A stretch of 55,448 bases of DNA from a virus. Under the pieces are notes generated by a model that did no database searches, was not told where the DNA came from, and saw only the letters and a list, made by a program, of their open reading frames with translations. A program made the translations under genes and the position numbers. This document shows positions 34,677-41,882 of this stretch, piece by piece. Position 1 is the first letter of the stretch. Each line of letters begins with the position of its first letter. The stretch spans positions 1-55,448 of the IMG/VR virus record IMGVR_UViG_3300032284_000540; one strand, 5' to 3'.

Positions 34677-35522
34677 TCAAAAGTCTCCGATATGTTCTAA
34701 AAGATTCTTAAGTCTGTTGTCGATGAAGTAACTCATGAGCTTGGAACGGTTCTTATCGGACTGCTCTTCATAAGAAGATATAATCTTGTTCTGTAGCTCG
34801 ATCGGCGTATAAGACAGATCGATGAGCTGCCTATTACGAAGATAGTTTCTGCATGCTTCATGCTCCGTCTCGTGATCGAAGTCTATCGACATAAGATAGT
34901 CGACTCTGTTCTGTGTCATCGTCTTCTGGCGTTCTCCTAGAACGAAGCAGTTGTCGTTGCTGAGAACATTAGGCACGCCGTCTCCCTTATCTCCGCGTAG
35001 AATATGTTCTTTAAGGAATCGCTTAGGATCGATGGCAGAGATCTTCTTCTTTCGAGTAGGATCGTATTGCTCTACGTTCTGATACTTATGTAGCTGAATA
35101 AAGTCTTTATCACCAGACAAGATCATGATATGCTGAGGGCTAAACTCAGAAACGAGAGTGGCGATGACGTCGTCGGCCTCACACCCCTCAATATGAATTA
35201 CCCTATAAGGAAAAACGTTCTTTAGCTCTTCCCTTAGCTTATTCATGCACTCGAATATACCGGTCCAGTCTAGTTCAGACTTGGCAATGTTCTTCTTACG
35301 ATTGGCTTTATAGTAAGGAAATACCTGCTTGCGCCAGCAATTGGGGGCGTCTGCAGCGACGATCAGCTCTCCGTACTGGTCTCTAAACTTAGAGTTTAAG
35401 CTACGAATGGTGTTAAGCACCATGTGTCGTACCATGTTTTCTTCTAGCTTAGTATTAGTATGATTTCCGATCTGCATCATGAGATTGGAGATCATGACTT
35501 GATTCAAGTCTAAGATAAGCAT
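34677..35522 (-). CDS. rnh: T4-type RNase H (5'-3' exonuclease)
   Basis: This 281-aa protein (T4 RNase H 305) has acidic active-site blocks in FEN-1/T4 RNase H order: MLILDLNQVMISN, VAADAPNCWRKQVFPYYKAN, GCEADDVIATLVSEF (residues ~113-127), LSGDKDFIQLHKY and RGDKGDGVPNVLS. It removes RNA primers and adjacent DNA from lagging strands and works with gp32. It is followed by the DUF6433 and small genes. Confidence 0.92.
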   Translation of the reverse strand: MLILDLNQVMISNLMMQIGNHTNTKLEENMVRHMVLNTIRSLNSKFRDQYGELIVAADAPNCWRKQVFPYYKANRKKNIAKSELDWTGIFECMNKLREELKNVFPYRVIHIEGCEADDVIATLVSEFSPQHIMILSGDKDFIQLHKYQNVEQYDPTRKKKISAIDPKRFLKEHILRGDKGDGVPNVLSNDNCFVLGERQKTMTQNRVDYLMSIDFDHETEHEACRNYLRNRQLIDLSYTPIELQNKIISSYEEQSDKNRSKLMSYFIDNRLKNLLEHIGDF

Positions 35523-35544
35523 GATAAAATTCGATTCTTTATGT

Positions 35545-35931
35545 TTAAGCTGTAGTTTCAGAAGTATTTTCTATGAACTTAAGATGTAACTCGTCTACTA
35601 GAGTTAATTCATCATTCTCATCTTTAACGAAGATATTTTCAGAAATAGTCTGGAACGGATGATATAACTCGTAGTATTTACATAGTAAAGCATGAATAGA
35701 TTCTACTATAAAAGCTCCGTACTGGATTTCTTTTTCGTCTGAGAACTCCGAGAAATCAAAACCGGCCGCGTGTAATCTTTCGAACAACATAGGAGAGATC
35801 GCCAGTAGCGTCTCCTGTATATGTGCGTGTTTCATAGTATCCACAGTAGCTGCTACTTGCTCTTCATCCCCGGGAGGAGAGTTAATTTTCTTTATACTCT
35901 TGATCGGAAACTTAATGACTTCGGCGGTCAT
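35545..35931 (-). CDS. Unknown 128-aa protein upstream of RNase H
   Basis: The N-terminus resembles other small phage early proteins (MTAEVIKFPIKSIKKI). The centre is helical (LLAISPMLFERLHAAGFDFS, ALLCKYYELYHPFQTISENI) and the end acidic. It is transcribed from early promoter P4, overlapped by a late-type element. It is probably in one operon with RNase H, 22 bases downstream. No named family can be supported. Confidence 0.65.
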   Translation of the reverse strand: MTAEVIKFPIKSIKKINSPPGDEEQVAATVDTMKHAHIQETLLAISPMLFERLHAAGFDFSEFSDEKEIQYGAFIVESIHALLCKYYELYHPFQTISENIFVKDENDELTLVDELHLKFIENTSETTA

Positions 35932-35960
35932 TTACTGCTTTCTAAAATGTCCATAAGACC

Positions 35961-35989
35961 ATTATATTTATAATCTGAACTAATGTACA
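35961..35989 (-). promoter_or_regulatory. Early-type promoter P4 overlapping a late element
   Basis: Minus strand: TGTACA, 17 bases, TATAAT. A perfect late octamer TATAAATA (35965-35972) overlaps the -10 by two bases, so the same site may work early through the host sigma and late through gp33/gp55. Confidence 0.75.
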
Positions 35990-35992
35990 CTG

Positions 35993-36970
35993 TTATTTTG
36001 GCCTATAGACAAACTTTCTTTCTTCTTTAAGAATCTCAGTAGGCAGGTTACGAATCGATTCGAGTAGATGCTTCCATTGCACGAGTCTATTATTCCAAGA
36101 ATAGAATATATCTGCATAAGACTTCTGCGGAGTTACTCGATTAACGTATGATCCATCGATCACAGACTTGATAGCGTTCTCAAGCATGAAATAAAAGATA
36201 TTAGCATGCTGAGTCTTATCTTCGTGCCAGTTATACATGTCTGTCCAATTAGAAGCAGTCTCTGGCAAAGCGCCATAGTTAGGATGTACACAGACTAAGC
36301 CGGCAGACATCGCTTCTATCAGTGCTATACAAGACGTCTCTAGCCATATAGAAGGATACGCAAAGATGTGCGCTTGCTGCAGAGCTGAACGAATCTGCTC
36401 GTTAGGTACCGAACCATGATAGTTTATCTTAGGATGATTCTTGCAACGATCGAATAGCGCCTGATACGGCGCGTCTCTTTCAGACCATCCATAGATCTTA
36501 AATGAAGAAAATACGTCTAGCTCTATATTATCATACTTCTCACATAGCTTGTCAAATACAGGAACGAGAAGCTCCAGCCCCCGGTGGGGTGTCGAAGTAT
36601 AAACCATCCTGATAACATCTTTAGGTTTTTCATGCACTGGAATAGGATCTATGGTGTTGTGCAATACTAATCCGTGTGAGAACGGAATGTCATACATCGT
36701 TTGATAACGCGTCATCTGCCAGTGTGAGTTGTATACGATCTTATGAAACTTTTTCCAGCCTCCGTTAGCTAGGTGCTTGGATTCGGGGTCTTCTGGAAGA
36801 TCCTGAAGCCAGAGTACACGTCTCTTAGTCTCGTCTAGCTCTCTTACTCTAGACATGATTATTTGAAACGGTTCTATATACTCTTCACCGAGTCGATCTC
36901 GAAGACCCCATTTCATGATCTCGGATCCACCCATAGCATTAAGTGATAGTTCGTCAGTCGCGATAGGCAT
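35993..36970 (-). CDS. GT4-like glycosyltransferase
   Basis: This 325-aa protein has a GT-B C-terminal domain: VYTSTPHRGLELLVPVFDKL near residue 123, then FAYPSIWLETSCIALIEAMS with the E-x7-E pair E211/E219 that binds the nucleotide-sugar, and VHPNYGALPETA. The N-terminal domain is shortened (MPIATDELSLNAMGGSEIMK). It may modify phage DNA bases, virion proteins or host surface; the acceptor cannot be told. Its neighbour is a second, different glycosyltransferase-like gene, so the two may act on one glycan. Confidence 0.8.
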   Translation of the reverse strand: MPIATDELSLNAMGGSEIMKWGLRDRLGEEYIEPFQIIMSRVRELDETKRRVLWLQDLPEDPESKHLANGGWKKFHKIVYNSHWQMTRYQTMYDIPFSHGLVLHNTIDPIPVHEKPKDVIRMVYTSTPHRGLELLVPVFDKLCEKYDNIELDVFSSFKIYGWSERDAPYQALFDRCKNHPKINYHGSVPNEQIRSALQQAHIFAYPSIWLETSCIALIEAMSAGLVCVHPNYGALPETASNWTDMYNWHEDKTQHANIFYFMLENAIKSVIDGSYVNRVTPQKSYADIFYSWNNRLVQWKHLLESIRNLPTEILKEERKFVYRPK

Positions 36971-36981
36971 GATATATTTTC

Positions 36982-38250
36982 CTAAGCTGTTATAAGAGTA
37001 TCTACTAGCAAAGATTCGTAGTCTAAGTCTATAAGATGATCATGATTGTGTATCATGACGTCATAGTTTGCTTCTATCAGATCTTCTAGAATGTCGTATC
37101 TTCCTTGATATTTAGCCACGTTCTGAACTATTATTTCATGACGATCTATAAAATTTAACTTATCGTCGTAAGACTCGTCGAAAAGAAAGTCGTAAGTCTT
37201 GAACCCAATCTCTTTAAGATATCTAAGATTACCGGGGCCGCCGTTCATCATGAATGGCCTATAGTAGTACAAGCTCTTAAAAGTCTTTTCCGTGATCACA
37301 GAAAAGTCAACCGGATCGATCAGCTCGTATTGCGTACCGGTCTCATTGATCAAGTCGTAATATGACTTTACGAGATACTCGGTAGGCAACGGAATGTCGT
37401 TCATCCTGTTCTTGTCGTCTGTTCCTAAGTCGTCTATATGAATTACTTCGATGTTGGACTCGATCATGTCTTCTCTTACCGTAAAAGCATAAGTCGTGTT
37501 AGACTTTATAGTAGAAGGATCGTACTTCGAAAGCTTTCTATTACTAATGTATCCTTCCCGCATGAAACCTTTAGATCTTAGACCGTGCAAGAGAGCTACG
37601 CGATGAAGTCTAGGACCTCTTGTAAGGCAAGTGAACTGTTTTTCTTTCTTGGTATTCTTCTTATAAGCCTCGAACATTCCTCGTGGATCTACCGTGTCGT
37701 GCAAGTCTGTTATATCTAACAAATACTTGAACATTAACGGAGACCTAAGCAACTTCATGCTGCCATAGAAATACTCGTTCATGAAAGTTTTCTGTGAATC
37801 TATAAGATCGCCTGCTGTAAGAAATACAAACTTTAGATCGTTAAAAGAATAACACGCTCTCATATGAAAGAGCCATTCAAAGTTTTTTACTAAGCGCTCG
37901 AACTCAAAATTAGGAAGCATTTCTAGATCATGAGCGAATAGTATGGGTATATTATTCTCTGCAAAAAACTTCAGCTTAGACCGGTCTATTATAGGAAGAA
38001 ACTTCTGAAAGTCAAAGTTCCAATGATCTATAGGAATAAAGTAAAAGTATTTTTTAGAAGGATCTAGACCAGTCAGTTCATGAAACGGCTGGAACGCTAT
38101 CTTCTTTTTAACTACGTTATAATAAGTATTAGTAATCTCTTGATAATAATGATCGATCCAGTTATTACATATACTCTTCAACCTGTCTGCTACGGTAAAC
38201 GGCCGGCCGTCTACTGACATGCCGTCTACCAACAAAATTACTTCACTCAT
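36982..38250 (-). CDS. Putative glycosyltransferase-like protein (422 aa)
   Basis: Near the C-terminus is the block SVITEKTFKSLYYYRPFMMN, then GGPGNLRYLKEIGFKTYDFL and FDESYDD. I recall this ITEKT-x-K...RPF...G-x-x-x-YL...GF-x-T segment from phage and bacterial glycosyltransferase-like proteins related to GT10 fucosyltransferases. The first half (residues 1-190) is not recognised. It lies 11 bases upstream of the GT4-like gene. Acceptor and sugar are unknown. Confidence 0.6.
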   Translation of the reverse strand: MSEVILLVDGMSVDGRPFTVADRLKSICNNWIDHYYQEITNTYYNVVKKKIAFQPFHELTGLDPSKKYFYFIPIDHWNFDFQKFLPIIDRSKLKFFAENNIPILFAHDLEMLPNFEFERLVKNFEWLFHMRACYSFNDLKFVFLTAGDLIDSQKTFMNEYFYGSMKLLRSPLMFKYLLDITDLHDTVDPRGMFEAYKKNTKKEKQFTCLTRGPRLHRVALLHGLRSKGFMREGYISNRKLSKYDPSTIKSNTTYAFTVREDMIESNIEVIHIDDLGTDDKNRMNDIPLPTEYLVKSYYDLINETGTQYELIDPVDFSVITEKTFKSLYYYRPFMMNGGPGNLRYLKEIGFKTYDFLFDESYDDKLNFIDRHEIIVQNVAKYQGRYDILEDLIEANYDVMIHNHDHLIDLDYESLLVDTLITA

Positions 38251-38262
38251 AGATAGATTTTT

Positions 38263-38622
38263 TTAAGCCCGTCTGTGTAAAAACGTATCTTTGACAGTAT
38301 CTGGCTTAAAGCATTCTCTTACTAGTTCGATCACGATCTTGGTATCAAATGGTTTGCATGAAAATACGTCAAGGTACATCTCGTTCAACTCGTTGACGAA
38401 GTGCGCACAGATGTTACTAGTCTCGATAAGCTGAACTAGAGTAAATCCAGCTTTATCTCCGCTTCCGAAGTCTACTATCTGAGGTTCGCCGTAAGCTACC
38501 ATGTCGATATCTTTTACTAGTCGTTTAGTAAAATCGTGGACAGTCTGATGATTACGAATGGCCGCCGGATCACATCCAGCACAGTCTAAGATGAGGTGAT
38601 AACCCCAGTAGGCAGTTTTCAT
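38263..38622 (-). CDS. speD: S-adenosylmethionine decarboxylase proenzyme
   Basis: At 119 aa it is the size of bacterial class 1B proenzymes. S69 (in IETSNICAHF) is the expected pyruvoyl-forming serine, with H74 and C89 (DVFSCK) at the same spacings (5 and 20) as S63, H68 and C83 of Thermotoga AdoMetDC. The usual E-S-H is T-S-N, so one conserved His is Asn. The enzyme makes decarboxylated AdoMet for spermidine synthesis; phages may use it for polyamines that neutralise packaged DNA. No spermidine synthase is in the window. Confidence 0.82.
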   Translation of the reverse strand: MKTAYWGYHLILDCAGCDPAAIRNHQTVHDFTKRLVKDIDMVAYGEPQIVDFGSGDKAGFTLVQLIETSNICAHFVNELNEMYLDVFSCKPFDTKIVIELVRECFKPDTVKDTFLHRRA

Positions 38623-38635
38623 GTCTTTTCCTTAA

Positions 38636-38917
38636 TTAAGCGTTGTCTAGAATCTGAGCGTATCTTACGGAGTCTATACGAAAAGACCTCCAGCCGCCCT
38701 TCTGAATATCCCACACCGCGATAGTATCTTGATTCTTAGCATGAAAATCACGCTCTTCTTTTTCCTCGTTGACGTACTGTGGAGGTAGTTTTCCGGGAAG
38801 AAGAGTGCATCGCATGACACGATCCTCGCCATTCGCTTTAGTAAAATGAATCTCTACTACGTTCTGTCTAAGGTCGTTGAGAAGAGCATCTCTTTGATAC
38901 ATATCACCGTTCATCAT
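38636..38917 (-). CDS. Small SH3-like protein (DUF2693-like)
   Basis: This 93-aa protein has VVEIHFTKANGEDRVMRCTL near residue 20 and a C-terminal VWDIQKGGWRSFRIDSV strand pair. I recall this small beta-barrel as a frequent T4-like marine phage protein (DUF2693 type), of unknown role, perhaps nucleic-acid binding. It overlaps the glutaredoxin stop by 4 bases. Confidence 0.7.
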   Translation of the reverse strand: MMNGDMYQRDALLNDLRQNVVEIHFTKANGEDRVMRCTLLPGKLPPQYVNEEKEERDFHAKNQDTIAVWDIQKGGWRSFRIDSVRYAQILDNA

Positions 38918-39195
38918 AGTTTCACCTGTTCCTGTTCCATAAGTAATTGTTTATTAGATGTAGCAGCTTCTTCTTTTAATAGTATAGTCTGCAGCTCGTT
39001 ATACCCGCCGATGTAGAACCCGTCTATCACTACCACTGGATAAGTCTTAACGGAAGGGTATCTTTCTAGCAGTATCTCTCTGGTGAAGTCTACGTTTAGC
39101 TTCTGTTCAGAGAACTTCATATTCCTGTTAGCCAGTAGCTCTTTAGCTCTGGTGCAGTACGTGCAGTCAGTCTTAGTGTATATTTCTACGTGCAT
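38914..39195 (-). CDS. grx: Glutaredoxin
   Basis: This 93-aa protein opens MHVEIYTKTDCTYCTRAKEL with a C11-T-Y-C14 active site. YPSVKTYPVVVIDGFYIGGY carries the cis-Pro and the GG motif. It can recycle the ribonucleotide reductase NrdA, which in this phage ends with a C-terminal CDSC pair. A Gln/Glu-rich tail extends beyond the fold. It overlaps the 168-aa gene by 23 bases. Confidence 0.9.
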   Translation of the reverse strand: MHVEIYTKTDCTYCTRAKELLANRNMKFSEQKLNVDFTREILLERYPSVKTYPVVVIDGFYIGGYNELQTILLKEEAATSNKQLLMEQEQVKL

Positions 39196-39679
39196 CTCTA
39201 AGCCTCTTCAGTTCGGTCGTGTCATGCTCGTCTTTATACGGTTCTAAGTCAAGGTCCGGAGGAACGACTTTTATTTTCTCTGAACCTACTCTCTTCATCT
39301 GAGGATCTAAGAGCTTCGTGTACTGTCTCCAGTCTATACCAGACTTGCTCGCTGCTTCGTGTTCTAGGTAAGTGGCTATATGATGAGCCTGCTGATAGTC
39401 TAGATCGAATATATCTAGCAGAGCTTTCTCTACTACTTCGTGTGTAACTATAAGAGGAGTAACGTCTTTTCCATTCTTCATCTTTAGTTTCATGTGACGA
39501 TCTATGTATATCGTCTTGCCGTCTTCGGAGTATCCAGCCACGTACGGAACGTCATACTTAGTAATAGGCTTAATGGTACGAATAGCGGCGACGCGCTTAA
39601 GAAAGCGTCTGTCGTTCACCATCGTCTTTACCTTTTTAGAATGTACTTTGAAGAGCTGTGTATGTCTCAATCTAGGCAT
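39173..39679 (-). CDS. Unknown protein with HE/HH motifs (168 aa)
   Basis: This is a basic protein. The segment KTIYIDRHMKLKMKNGKDV is followed by LIVTHEVVEKALLDIF and QQAHHIATYLEHEA. The spacing of His and Glu residues (THE-x-x-E ... AHH ... LEHE) suggests a metal site, but it is not HExxH. I recall similar proteins in unrelated phages. It ends in a charged tail overlapping the glutaredoxin gene. A possible late element (GATAAATA, 39716-39723) precedes it. Confidence 0.6.
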   Translation of the reverse strand: MPRLRHTQLFKVHSKKVKTMVNDRRFLKRVAAIRTIKPITKYDVPYVAGYSEDGKTIYIDRHMKLKMKNGKDVTPLIVTHEVVEKALLDIFDLDYQQAHHIATYLEHEAASKSGIDWRQYTKLLDPQMKRVGSEKIKVVPPDLDLEPYKDEHDTTELKRLRDARRNIH

Positions 39680-39680
39680 A

Positions 39681-40349
39681 TTATTCGTTCAGTATCCTCG
39701 CTAAATCTTCTAATGTATTTATCGTCTCGTCACGATCACACAACCTGACGAATTCATTTTTATCGGTCGACCACTCGTTCCCTGTCCACCACTCGAACCC
39801 GTCGTACTTGCTCTTATATATGGCGCTCGGCCCGTATCCGGCGCCGATGTATAGATGATCTAAACTCTTCGACCTAGCATGATCGATCTCGTAATGCAAA
39901 AGCTTGGCTCCAATAGACAGCTTAGGCTTATGATAGTTCCATGCCGAAAAAGTCGACTCTATTCCACCGTCATAGTTAGTCATCTTAGTAAAAGCTACGG
40001 GTGTGCCGGTGTCTTCTACTACGATCCATTCTGCCCTATTCAAGTCTACTTTAAAGTCATAGTGCTTGCTGAACTTCTTTATACTCATATACTGCTCGAA
40101 TATGACGTCTAGCTTCTTGTCGTACTCGCCCAACGAAAAAGTAACTCCCGGTATCTTAGGTAGTTTCTTACTAGCTAAGCTCAGGTCTATACGCGTGGAA
40201 CGTGAATGATACCATTTTCCGTCGTGTATAAGCCAACCCGCTTCTAAAGCTTTCTTTTCGTCTAGGTTTTTTGTATCCAACTTCAGCTTAACTATCTCTA
40301 AGTCATACTTTTCATGTGAACCGTAGATCGTTAGGATGTCTTTCTTCAT
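39681..40349 (-). CDS. GNAT/arginyltransferase-like protein
   Basis: This 222-aa protein has a C-terminal half that resembles the acyltransferase fold of the GNAT/ATE kind: AEWIVVEDTGTPVAFTKMTN, SIGAKLLHYEIDHARSKSLD, then LYIGAGYGPSAIYKSKYDGF, where a Y-x-G ... Y-K-S-x-Y-x-G-x-E-W block sits as in aminoacyl-tRNA-protein transferases. The N-terminus has DKKLDVIFEQY. The substrate is unknown; small-molecule or protein N-terminal modification is possible. A perfect late element lies 37 bases upstream. Confidence 0.55.
   Translation of the reverse strand: MKKDILTIYGSHEKYDLEIVKLKLDTKNLDEKKALEAGWLIHDGKWYHSRSTRIDLSLASKKLPKIPGVTFSLGEYDKKLDVIFEQYMSIKKFSKHYDFKVDLNRAEWIVVEDTGTPVAFTKMTNYDGGIESTFSAWNYHKPKLSIGAKLLHYEIDHARSKSLDHLYIGAGYGPSAIYKSKYDGFEWWTGNEWSTDKNEFVRLCDRDETINTLEDLARILNE
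39716..39723 (-). promoter_or_regulatory. Possible late promoter, GATAAATA
   Basis: One mismatch from consensus, within the end of the 222-aa gene, 37 bases before the 168-aa gene. Weak on its own. Confidence 0.3.
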
Positions 40350-40384
40350 CTACTCTTTCTGAAATTAGAACCGCTGTGATTGGT

Positions 40385-40867
40385 TTATTTATACTTATAG
40401 TAGAGAAGACTCTTGTACCTATCGGCAGCATAAGTGGCAGCGAAAGCATTAGGTTTGACCATAGGAACGACGTTACACGTGGCTTTGATGTATCCGATGG
40501 CCTGTTGCATGACACAGAAAGATCCTTGTTTTTCGTCAGAATTAATATCGAGATGTATCTCGAAGTGTCTATCTCCTATAGCTTCGGCTAGCTGGAGATA
40601 CAGGCCAGAGATCTTATAGACTTCGTTCATTAGTCTGAATCTGGGTTTATCTTTTTGCTGATCGAAGTCTTTTTCGGTGCTAATGTCGCCGAAAAGCTTA
40701 GCGCCCTTACACCCATCATAGTGGACGACGACGGCTAGTGTATAATCTGCATACCATACTTCATTTTTTACATATCTCTCTGAATCAGACCCGAGATATA
40801 TCTTGGTACTACTAGAAGTATTAGATATGAAATGGCTGACTTCGTCGATGTTTATATTTCTTTGCAT
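40385..40867 (-). CDS. RNase H-like DUF458 protein
   Basis: This 160-aa protein has KIYLGSDSERY near residue 22, TLAVVVHY, HLDINSDEKQGS near residue 106, and KPNAFAATYAADR. Acidic residues in the first strand (GSDSE) and after the central strand (DINSDEK) match the RNase H-like DUF458 (YkuK) layout. The activity is unproven. It lies between a tRNA gene and the acyltransferase-like gene. Confidence 0.72.
   Translation of the reverse strand: MQRNINIDEVSHFISNTSSSTKIYLGSDSERYVKNEVWYADYTLAVVVHYDGCKGAKLFGDISTEKDFDQQKDKPRFRLMNEVYKISGLYLQLAEAIGDRHFEIHLDINSDEKQGSFCVMQQAIGYIKATCNVVPMVKPNAFAATYAADRYKSLLYYKYK
40386..40393 (-). promoter_or_regulatory. Late promoter, perfect TATAAATA
   Basis: TATAAATA overlaps the end of the DUF458 gene and lies 37 bases before the 222-aa gene. 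Confidence 0.7.
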
Positions 40868-40881
40868 GATTTATATTAGAG

Positions 40882-40956
40882 TGGAGCGGAGAGAGGGAAT
40901 CGAACCCTCGACCAACAGTTTGGAAAACTGTGACTCTACCACTGAGTTACCCCCGC
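40882..40956 (-). tRNA. tRNA-Gly (anticodon UCC), CCA encoded
   Basis: Minus strand: acceptor GCGGGGG/TCTCCGC with two G-U pairs, D stem ACTC/GAGT, anticodon stem ACAGT/ACTGT with loop TTTCCAA (anticodon TCC), T stem GAGGG/CCCTC with TTCGATT loop, discriminator T and an encoded CCA. It reads GGA, a codon frequent in this phage. It is the only tRNA seen in the window. Confidence 0.95.
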
Positions 40957-40973
40957 AGACTTTGTTTATTCGG

Positions 40974-40981
40974 AATAAATA
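40974..40981 (+). promoter_or_regulatory. Late promoter, AATAAATA, 6 bases before HNH gene
   Basis: AATAAATA on the plus strand ends 6 bases before the ATG of the HNH-like gene. No ribosome site lies between, so the late mRNA would be leaderless. Confidence 0.5.
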
Positions 40982-40987
40982 ATATTT

Positions 40988-41488
40988 ATGGATATGACTA
41001 GTGCTATAAGATGGTTGGCAATGCAGCGAGGCTGCATGTGTGAGATGTGTGGTCGTGGCGAATGGCTTAAGATCGTGACGTCTACTGGCAAGATACCAGA
41101 TTATTTAATATTATACCACAAAGACGGAGACGTTGTAAACAATAATTTGGACAACGTATCATTAAGATGCGACACGTGTTCTAAACTAAGAGACGCCAAG
41201 AAAGTAGCGTTCTTGACACCGGCAAAAGGAACGAAGAACGCCAATCATGCACACGTAGGAAAGTTATACATACACAAGGGCGCGCAGAACAAGTTTGTGT
41301 TTCCTAGAGACCTGGAAAGATACTTGGCCGAAGGATGGGAGAGAGGTAGGATCACTCATACCAGACCCCCGCCACACACTGGAAAGATCAGAATAACCGA
41401 CGGAGTAAGAAATAGAATATGGGAAAAAGACGTGCCATTACCAGAAGGATGGTGGAGAGGTCAGGTCAAGAAAGATGACTCTTTCTGA
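40988..41488 (+). CDS. HNH-like endonuclease with C-terminal repeats
   Basis: This 166-aa protein is on the opposite strand to all neighbours. A C18-x2-C21 pair and C61-x2-C64 bracket YHKDGDVVNNNLDNVSLRC, the HNH layout (H44, N52). The first His of the usual HH pair is Tyr and the last His is missing, so activity is doubtful. Two C-terminal repeats (KLYIHKGAQNKFV ... GWERGR and KIRITDGVRNRIW ... GWWRGQ) look like DNA-binding modules of phage homing endonucleases. It lies beside a tRNA gene and faces a GIY-YIG-like gene. A mobile endonuclease is likely. Confidence 0.7.
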   Translation: MDMTSAIRWLAMQRGCMCEMCGRGEWLKIVTSTGKIPDYLILYHKDGDVVNNNLDNVSLRCDTCSKLRDAKKVAFLTPAKGTKNANHAHVGKLYIHKGAQNKFVFPRDLERYLAEGWERGRITHTRPPPHTGKIRITDGVRNRIWEKDVPLPEGWWRGQVKKDDSF

Positions 41489-41867
41489 TCTTGCAGAATA
41501 TCCAAGAGTTATAGTACTCGTCAGACTCTAACACCCTAAGCTCAAACTGTAACCTAGCTTCGTGATAAGAAGCATCTCCCTTAGTCTTACAGAGAACTAG
41601 TATCTCTCTACTAAAGTTTTCTTTTCCTAGCTTCTCTATGTCTGCTTTAAGCTCTGCGCTAGAGCCGTAGTACTTCTGCCAGTCAGACTCGAGCTTCACA
41701 CGCTTCGCACGCTTCTTTCCCCTGATCTTCTTTTTTCTAGAAGACCAGAACCATTTCTTTCCGATATATTTTCTGTCAGTAAGTTTGTTCGTTATGCGGT
41801 ATACAAAACCGAAATTGTCACCGATCATAGACGAGTCAAAATCTTTAATTCCGTAGGTCCATACCAT
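41466..41867 (-). CDS. GIY-YIG-like (Seg-like) endonuclease
   Basis: This 133-aa protein has FGFVYRITNKLTDRKYIGKK near residue 19, a GIY-YIG type pair (VYR ... YIG). SDWQKYYGSSAELKADIEKL and FSREILVLC follow, with YHEARLQFEL giving a candidate catalytic Glu. Similar short proteins are scattered in phages as Seg/homing endonuclease relatives. The gene converges on the HNH-like gene with a 23-base overlap of coding regions, and its start follows a perfect late promoter by 5 bases. Confidence 0.7.
   Translation of the reverse strand: MVWTYGIKDFDSSMIGDNFGFVYRITNKLTDRKYIGKKWFWSSRKKKIRGKKRAKRVKLESDWQKYYGSSAELKADIEKLGKENFSREILVLCKTKGDASYHEARLQFELRVLESDEYYNSWIFCKIRKSHLS
41469..41486. terminator. Weak hairpin spanning both converging stops
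   Basis: AGAAAGA/TCTTTCT with a TGAC loop lies inside the 23-base overlap of the two endonuclease genes, at both stop codons. It is AT-rich, so it is only a candidate bidirectional terminator. Confidence 0.3.
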
Positions 41868-41872
41868 AGACC

Positions 41873-41880
41873 TATTTATA
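41873..41880 (-). promoter_or_regulatory. Late promoter, perfect TATAAATA, 5 bases before GIY-YIG gene
   Basis: TATAAATA on the minus strand is followed by GGTCT and then ATG. The spacing is identical to that at gp4. A transcript from this site would begin at or near the start codon. Confidence 0.7.
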
Positions 41881-41882
41881 TG

